64,000 nt of DNA from Rhodosorus marinus (taxonomy: Eukaryota; Rhodophyta; Stylonematophyceae; Stylonematales; Stylonemataceae): assembly GCA_029953675.1 (NCBI GenBank), contig JAMWBK010000013.1, forward strand, positions 992,001-1,056,000, read 5' to 3'. The stretch's first letter is position 1, and each line of letters starts with the position of its first letter. The notes beneath the pieces are model-generated. The model worked only from the letters and a program-made list of their open reading frames with translations. It made no database searches and was not told the origin of the DNA. Shown here in pieces: positions 57,900 through 64,000 of the stretch. The position numbers were made by a program, and so were the translations under genes.

Positions 57900-59439
57900 G
57901 CCCGCCTCAGCTCAACCTTTTCAAATCACTCACGTCTCAGTTTCAAACATTATTGAAGAGCAAATACAGAGGACCAAAGCTCTTTCAGCGTTTTCCTTAA
58001 TACTCAATTGACCCGATTTCACTTTGGGGGCTCAACTCGTCCTCTCCAATTGCTCCCAAGCACCGTCGATGGTCAACATGGGGAAAAATATGGATGCGAA
58101 CTGTTTACCTCGAACGGGAAAACGCTCAGAGTTTCAATCCTTTCATGTGATACGTGTATCGGTCGCCAAGGACTTGAGCAAGTAGACGCCGATTGGGTCA
58201 GCATGGGTACGATACCGATCGAGAGGAGAGATCAGGAACCAGGTGGGTCAAGTGTCGTGTCGTTTGGTGAAACCGCCTCCGGCGATATATTTCAAGCGCT
58301 TGATCGAATCTGAACCAGATAATTAACGAAAAAAACTCTAAGCAAGCCGAAGATAGGAAACAATTCGAGAAAGTGAAAGTATCAGATCCGCACCATTGCC
58401 GGCACACTCAACAGAGGGGCCGAGGGCGGACACTGTCATCCTTCCGGTCTGCAGCTCTTTCGCAGTACCCGATGGATCCAATTCAATCCATGAGTAAAGC
58501 TGTCAGACTCCTCCGCAACTACCAGTCTTGTCCAAAGGCTGGCGAAGAGACTGAACACTTCAGGCCCCGTTGTTGATTGAAATAGCGACTGAACTACGTT
58601 AAGTTGACTGTTTCAGCTTCACATCGAAACAGCGACCTGGACAACATCTAAACGATAAATAAGGCGATAGATGCTTAGTGAACTAATCGACTCGATATAA
58701 AAAAACAAAGGCTATGTCAAATATATATCTAATAAACATAGTTATTATCCGATAGAGACGATAATAAAGAAAGTATTTAATAGATTTCATGGCCCTCTCG
58801 TGGGAAACACAACAAAGACTAATTTAAGCGATAGTAAAATACTTCTACGGCGCAATCAAATAGAGGTAAACGTATAAGGAAGGAACGCAGTGACAGTCTG
58901 TCTCTAAATGAAGAAAGTTTTAGAAGCCGTACTGTTTAGATTTAGAATATGCTTTGGCATCTACTCAGCCCGAGAAAAGGCTAGAAAAATATTGTAGATA
59001 CGACTTCTATCTGCTTTAGGAGGAGAGCAGATAGGACACAACAAGGTTAAGTGGGGAATAGATTTAACCGTTGTCGTCTAGAGCTAGACTAACTAAAGGA
59101 ATGAGGTTTATTCCTTTGAGAAAAGAAAGTGTGCGGGTATTGGACATAGGGTCTAATAATAATACTTCTGAAACAAGATTGAAACGATAAGGATATAGTG
59201 TATACAGAAATATATCTTGGGAAAAACTAGTTTTTATATTTTTACTATTTTTATGTATTCGTAAATAAATAATTAAGTAGTTATAATATGTTCATTAAAT
59301 TAGTTTTATATGATACTAATAAACATGCATATAGACGTAATGTATTTGAAGTCGTAAGCGTATTATTATAGAGGAAACTACGGCGGATTTTGGCGATGAA
59401 GATATCCGCGATTGGAGAGTTGGGGCTGATTCTTGTTGA
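57900..59439. other. Intergenic; A+T-rich right half
   Basis: The left part should hold the ATP13A1 promoter. About 58640-59400 is A+T-rich, stop-dense and without coding signal. I see no RNA gene. Confidence 0.45.
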
Positions 59440-59860
59440 TGGTGCGTCCTAGTGCGTATGTTTGACATTGCTGTTCCGAATCCACAGGCTAGCTTTCATA
59501 TTCCTGCTGCGTGGGAGCTCCGTAGGATGGGAGCTGCCTCTAGCAATGCACATAGTCAAAATGAAGCAAAGCACGGGCGGGCCAAGTCTACCCGAAGGAA
59601 CTCTAGCTACTTCTTTGCCTCCATCGCCTTGAACCTTTGCACCTTGCTTTCTGAGTATTTCCGTTTCCTGGACTCTTCTGGCTGTCGTTGGATCCGTGAA
59701 ATTTCCCGTGAGCGTCCAGATCAGGTCGGCTCTTCTCTCTGTGTAGTCGTCTGAGTTTCGTCTCGTAGCTCACGAACGCTGTCCGTCTTGGTGCTGGAGG
59801 GGGGCGATTTGCGCATCTTAGTAGTCTTCCTTGCGGCTCATTCAGTTGGGGGAGCTCGGT
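59440..59860 (+). pseudogene. LINE endonuclease C-terminal relic
   Basis: 'FDIAVPNPQASFHIPAAWE' matches 'VDLAVPNPQASRYLPAAGE' of the LINE, followed by 'SEYFRFLDSSGCRWIREISR' against 'IECFGFMDSVGSRWLRELFR'. After a stop at 59752-59754 the similarity continues weakly to 'LSVLVLEGG'. It is diverged from the young LINE and truncated at its 5' end. Confidence 0.75.
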
Positions 59861-59968
59861 AGGGAAGAGGGCTAGGAGAGGGACAGTTGCTGTTTTTTCT
59901 GGCATTAGTGATTCTTTGGAGAAGGTGTCTTGGTGAGAGAGTCTTGTATTCTAAGAGGAACAGAAAGC

Positions 59969-60746
59969 ATGTTGAGTGTATGGGCTAGACAGGGTGGGGT
60001 GATTGGAAGTCGGCTTCGATGGGTATCGTTGGTAGACGGGAGGAGGTTTTCGAGCGGTCAGGTTGATAAGGAGGAAGAATCGGATCCAGACTTCCAACCG
60101 CAGGTGAAAAAGTCGGCGAGTGATCAGGATGATGTATCTAAAGAGATTGATAAGGTGAGGCTTTCTTCCTGAGCCTCAAGCAGCACTGTGCTTTCCCCAA
60201 ATGAAAGGGAATGGTATTGAAATTCGCATATTAATGAAATCATTGCCTTTTGGTTTGACTAGATCGTGAAGGAAACCCCAGTTGTGCTCTTCATGAAAGG
60301 TCTTCCGTCCGCTCCGCAGTGTGGATTTAGCTACAAAACCGTGCAAATCTTAAACACCCTCGGTAAGAATGGACAACGCATTGGCCTTGGCGGTTCACAC
60401 GACTCTCCAGAAGAACTCAGCGCCCACTCGCCTCCCGAATTCACTAGGCTCCGAGTACCGAGCTTTCAATGTACTGTCCTCAAACGAACTTCGAGAAGGT
60501 ATCAAGAAATATAGGTACGAATTCGAAAAGGTCGCAAGTTTCGTTAATGTCCTCTTTGAAGGATGCTTCCTAAAACGCATACGATCCTCTTTCTCCAGTC
60601 AATGGCCGACAATTCCACAGCTCTTCGTGAAAGGCGAGTTCATTGGCGGCTGCGACATTGTCGAAGGAATGAACTCGAGTGGAGACTTGAAGAAACTTCT
60701 CGACTCTGCGGTCCCTCCCAGTAAAGATGCTGAGCAAAAAAAATAG
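59969..60746 (+). CDS. GRX5: Mitochondrial monothiol glutaredoxin (CGFS type)
   Basis: Four exons: 59969-60154, 60263-60362, 60448-60514 and 60599-60746, GT-AG introns with matching phases; 166 aa. The start chosen begins '[20 protein letters not shown]', an Arg-rich, acid-free leader typical of mitochondrial import. The domain has '[20 protein letters not shown]' with the monothiol CGFS active site, '[17 protein letters not shown]', '[20 protein letters not shown]' (the TIPQ cis-Pro and GGCD glutathione-binding boxes) and a C-terminal helix. CGFS glutaredoxins hold a [2Fe-2S] cluster with glutathione and pass it from the ISU scaffold to acceptors in the matrix. An upstream in-frame TTG gives a longer reading; the ATG is preferred. 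Confidence 0.9.
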
Positions 60747-63203
60747 GTAATATATATGCTCTTCCAGAGCAGGTGTTTGAGGATGCGCCTCGGCCAAGCG
60801 ACGGGAGGCAGCTGGGACGACCACGTAGAGGAAGTTGAAGTCAAATTCAGTGATATTCTTGCATAGTAAACCACGCCTGAACAAAGCAGCCATCACTCCT
60901 ATGCTCTGAGAAGGAGCGGACCGAATGCCGGACTAGGTAACAAAGGCGAAATCCTGGACGCTCTCATTTCTTCAAGAAACTATCTCAGGGTAGTTGGGAG
61001 CCCGAGTGAAACAAATTGGTTGCTCAATGTCTTATAACCAACAGCTTCAGCAGCATGATAACCATCAGCTGTTACCGAATACGTATACCAAGGAATGAAG
61101 TTGGAGATTGTTTAAGCAGTACGGAGCACGGAGAGGTTGTTCGTGGCATCAAGTCTATGGTCTTGGAGGCTCCTCCAAATCTAAAACGTGCCAGGAGCAA
61201 GAGGTACCGACATAAGGTCGATTGAAAAAGTTGGCGAACATGCATGCGTAGCGGAACGTTTATTTGTGACATAAGTTTAGAGGTCTTCCAGTATGAAAAT
61301 TCTAACGTGAGGCTTGCATTGTTATGGACATACTACTGACAGGTCAGCAGGTGCTGCGAGAGTTCTCAGGACGTCTTGAAAGCTTTTTTGAAAATGGGTA
61401 CCATGCTCGTGATGTTCTCAATAGTATTCGGGAAGCAAAACTTGTTCTATGTTTCCTCCATGATGCTTAGCTGTCGTGAGTGAATATTTGGATGCGTTCA
61501 AGCAGCCCGCTGGGTCAGCCTGAATGAATGTGTTTACTTGGAGTCAGGACCCGTCCATTCCAAGAGAGAATTCCAAATGCTTGCTTGGAACAAAATAGGT
61601 TTGTCATAAATCGTCCCATAAATCGATGACGATTAGTTATTGAATAAATGTAGACAATTGAAAGGTGGTTGATATTAATTATTCTAAAAAACCCTGTCTG
61701 ATTCCAGTCCGATAAACCCTTTTCGAAAACAAAGCCAAAGTCAATCAACGTTTTGTAATAATCAATCATCTCTGCGGAGTATTGAATCATGATAATGCGA
61801 GAGCCTCCCAGAAGAGTTCTAACAGATTACTTCTCGTTATGACAAGCTGCCACTCTGATATATTGAATTAATTAACGAACAGACAGGCTGTCATAAAAAA
61901 CACATTCTCAGGGTTTTGTTTCAGATTGATGATGATTTCAGATTCTACTAAAGGAAGAGGGGAGCGACCATGGAATCAATGGCGAACCAAGTTCTAGGAA
62001 GGGTCCTCTTCAATTCTGTTTTATTTCTGGTGTGTTCGTCTGACCTGAACTGTCCCAATCGCAAAAGATTACGCTGATAGGAGCGACCACTAGAGATTTA
62101 TCCTTATTCGATGGCAAGAGAGTAGGCGCTGGTACGAGAAGACGGAAGTCTGGTGCTGTGGATGTAGGAATTCTTCCACAGCACCAGAAGCAAAACGAAA
62201 CCCTCAGCATGTGAGGGGCAAACAAGGCGACCGACCAAGGCGGAATCAGCAGCACTGAATCTCCCTAGTATAACCCCGCCGTCCGAATGCATGGCTCAAT
62301 TTCCTTTGCAGTTTAGTCCATATTTTCACCAACTCTCCTAACAAGATAGGTGACCCCAGCTCCTCTGTCTGGTAACTTCAACTATTCCTTACGCTATGGC
62401 TCCCTGGACTTTACGCCCTATAATTGAACAAGCGCAGACGCAAGCGGACCCCTTGTCCCAAAGAAGAAGATGATTGAAATCCTATCAATAGCGGTCATTG
62501 ATTGAAAAATATTAGACGCCAGTAGGGCGCTATCGGACCGATATCATACAAACCTTTGTTTTTATTTCTTGTTCAACCCTGCGCACCATATATCGGACAG
62601 GAGCTTGAAGCAAATTTGGCTAATAATAACGTAATGCACGTCCGATAGACGTTTTATATCAGACGATATCGGACTTTCTTCTTTTCTTATCGGACACATC
62701 GGACAACCCTACCATACATATAAATGCGCCCTGTTCGGCAAATGACTTGTTGCCAGTCAATCAAAATTGGTAGATGGGAATCGTATTTTGCGGGTATTTG
62801 CGCGAGGAGTTGGGATTGCTGTGAGAGTTCACGAGAGCGGAAAAGGCATGGCGCAATTACTACCCCCGTTGGGAGGGGGTGATTTTTTTTCGAGTAAGAC
62901 TAGAAAGGAGGGGGTTTTATGATAAGTTTGCGGGTGAGGGTGGCAGCGCTTGAATGGGGAGAGAGTTGCGGGTGTTGGACATGAGGTAAAGGAGGGGAAT
63001 GTGGTGTGAAGGTGGCGCAGAGGGTTTGGAGAGGAGGGTGTTGTTGTTGGGTGATAAGGCGGCTCTGTTTTTTAGCAGCTGTATCCTCAACAGGATTAGG
63101 GAATTTCTTGTCCTCCGAAGTTGTTTTTGGAGGGTGAGTTTTTTTTTTCTCGTCTGAGTGTTCTTGCGCCGGCGCGTTGCGGGGTCGTTTCTTTGGTGCA
63201 ATA
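60747..63203. other. Intergenic, nothing recognised
   Basis: About 2.4 kb without a recognisable gene. Short frames on both strands (for example 61515-61790 and 62010-62255, minus) have no motif. The inverted words 'ggtgctgtgg' and 'ccacagcacc' at about 62148-62185 form a small hairpin. The G-rich stretch 62860-63180 precedes the next gene and may be its promoter or leader. Confidence 0.4.
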
Positions 63204-63608
63204 ATGGAGGATGAAAATATTGTATTGGATGAGGAGGAGGAGGAGGTGGAGGTTCCTGAACATTTGCATGACTACGTAGAACAGAACAAGAAGCAAATTT
63301 TGTGTCGAAATTGTCGGAGGAGAGTTGCTGAAGGGAAGGACTTGCTCAGGCAGGACGAGGATGCTTACTGCTCGAATGAATGCATGTGGACCACAGCATT
63401 CGGAGGCTGCACGACAAAACGGAAACCAAACAACAGGAAACCTGGGGCGACTAGTATCAGGCCCAAAGGCCCCTCTCTCGTAGAGCGCGGAAAACCGAAT
63501 GTTTCAACATCCGCAGGAGCAAATGGCGACCGAAATGCCATGTACATGTATCATACCTTGATGGGCTCAAGTCTGTTGCAACGGCTTAATCAGGACAAGG
63601 CGAGATGA
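63204..63608 (+). CDS. Small protein with FCS-like (FLZ) zinc finger
   Basis: A single-exon frame of 134 aa from the ATG at 63204. It begins with an acidic Glu run, then at about residues 37-62 'ILCRNCRRRVAEGKDLL' followed by 'DAYCSNECMW'. The spacing C-x2-C ... C-x3-C with 'YCSNEC' matches the plant FLZ/DUF581 pattern ('FCS.EC'). FLZ proteins in plants are adaptors that bind SnRK1 kinase; whether that applies here is unknown. The remainder is basic and Pro/Gly-rich, probably disordered. An upstream in-frame alternative start exists at 63177. It could instead be another treble-clef zinc protein. Confidence 0.6.
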   Translation: MEDENIVLDEEEEEVEVPEHLHDYVEQNKKQILCRNCRRRVAEGKDLLRQDEDAYCSNECMWTTAFGGCTTKRKPNNRKPGATSIRPKGPSLVERGKPNVSTSAGANGDRNAMYMYHTLMGSSLLQRLNQDKAR

Positions 63609-64000
63609 AGGGCTATAAGACGGAACTGCTCACACTTTGCTTCCCAACTTCAATATTTTTTCTCTATTTTCCGATATCTGATTTGTATTCTTCCTGATTC
63701 TATGGCAAACTTCCAACCTTCAATAAACTAGTTTTAATTATGCTTTGGTGCCCAACTAAGCCTGGTGTTTTGAAACGTCCGGACTCTGCCGTTAACCCCA
63801 GGAGCTTCCGCCTCCCGGTTGGGGGATCACTAGACCCTCGTTTCGTAGAATGGACGTTCTAAAGTGGAACCGCTCGCGACTCCACTTTCACCTGCACTTT
63901 ACGGTTGAAGGTCATTTGCTCTTGCTTGCACTTTCTGTTTAGGAGGCGCATTGGAGAACTAAAGTCAGCCCGTTTCGACCTCTTCGATTGAGCTTGCACT
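63609..64000. other. 3' flank of zinc-finger gene
   Basis: Contains 'aataaa' at 63722-63727, about 115 bp past the stop, a plausible poly(A) signal. Nothing else recognised up to the window end. Confidence 0.4.

Overview
The window is nuclear DNA from a eukaryote. Genes are broken by short GT-AG introns (about 50-170 nt), the standard stop codons are used, and there are Ty1/copia and LINE retrotransposons and eukaryote-only proteins (GCN1, P5A-ATPase). A CGFS glutaredoxin with a mitochondrial-type leader, a possibly organelle-targeted methyltransferase and an FCS-like zinc finger fit a protist or alga. I cannot name the lineage from sequence alone.

Layout. 1-7 kb: a SAM methyltransferase gene, then a graveyard of two broken copia elements in opposite orientations. 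7-13 kb: an F-box protein gene, a 6-TM voltage-gated channel gene (minus) with an odd pore signature, and an orphan exon-like fragment resembling the post-HSA region of SNF2/BRM remodellers. 13.6-21.9 kb: a complete GCN1 gene (minus, 7 exons, 2631 aa as I splice it). 23.1-32.6 kb and 41.7-52.8 kb: two near-identical direct copies of one segment, each holding a large kinase gene. 32.6-42.1 kb, between them: a 183-bp tandem duplication, LINE and copia relics, and a nearly complete LINE with RT, CCHC and restriction-like endonuclease motifs. 52.9-57.9 kb: a complete P5A-ATPase gene (minus, 17 exons, 1235 aa). 59-64 kb: a LINE relic, a mitochondrial monothiol glutaredoxin gene (4 exons) and an FCS-like zinc-finger gene.

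The most striking content is the duplicated kinase. Its N-terminal helical domain resembles the MLKL/MCAfunc (HeLo-like) bundle. This is followed by an apparently active TKL kinase, an acidic linker, a tandem array of 44-residue ankyrin-like repeats (19 full units in one copy, 32 in the other), and a C-terminal CaaX box (CVVM). The two genes differ at only three residues that I could find outside the array, so the array is the fast-evolving part. The layout resembles a membrane-anchored, repeat-based recognition kinase of the kind seen in innate immunity or cell-death signalling; that role is inference.

The single-copy genes (GCN1 in translation-stress signalling, P5A-ATPase in ER quality control, GRX5 in Fe-S assembly) are unrelated housekeeping genes with no operon-like relation. 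The duplicated segment begins inside the endonuclease domain of the LINE and ends in a minisatellite, so LINE sequence and simple repeats mark its borders.
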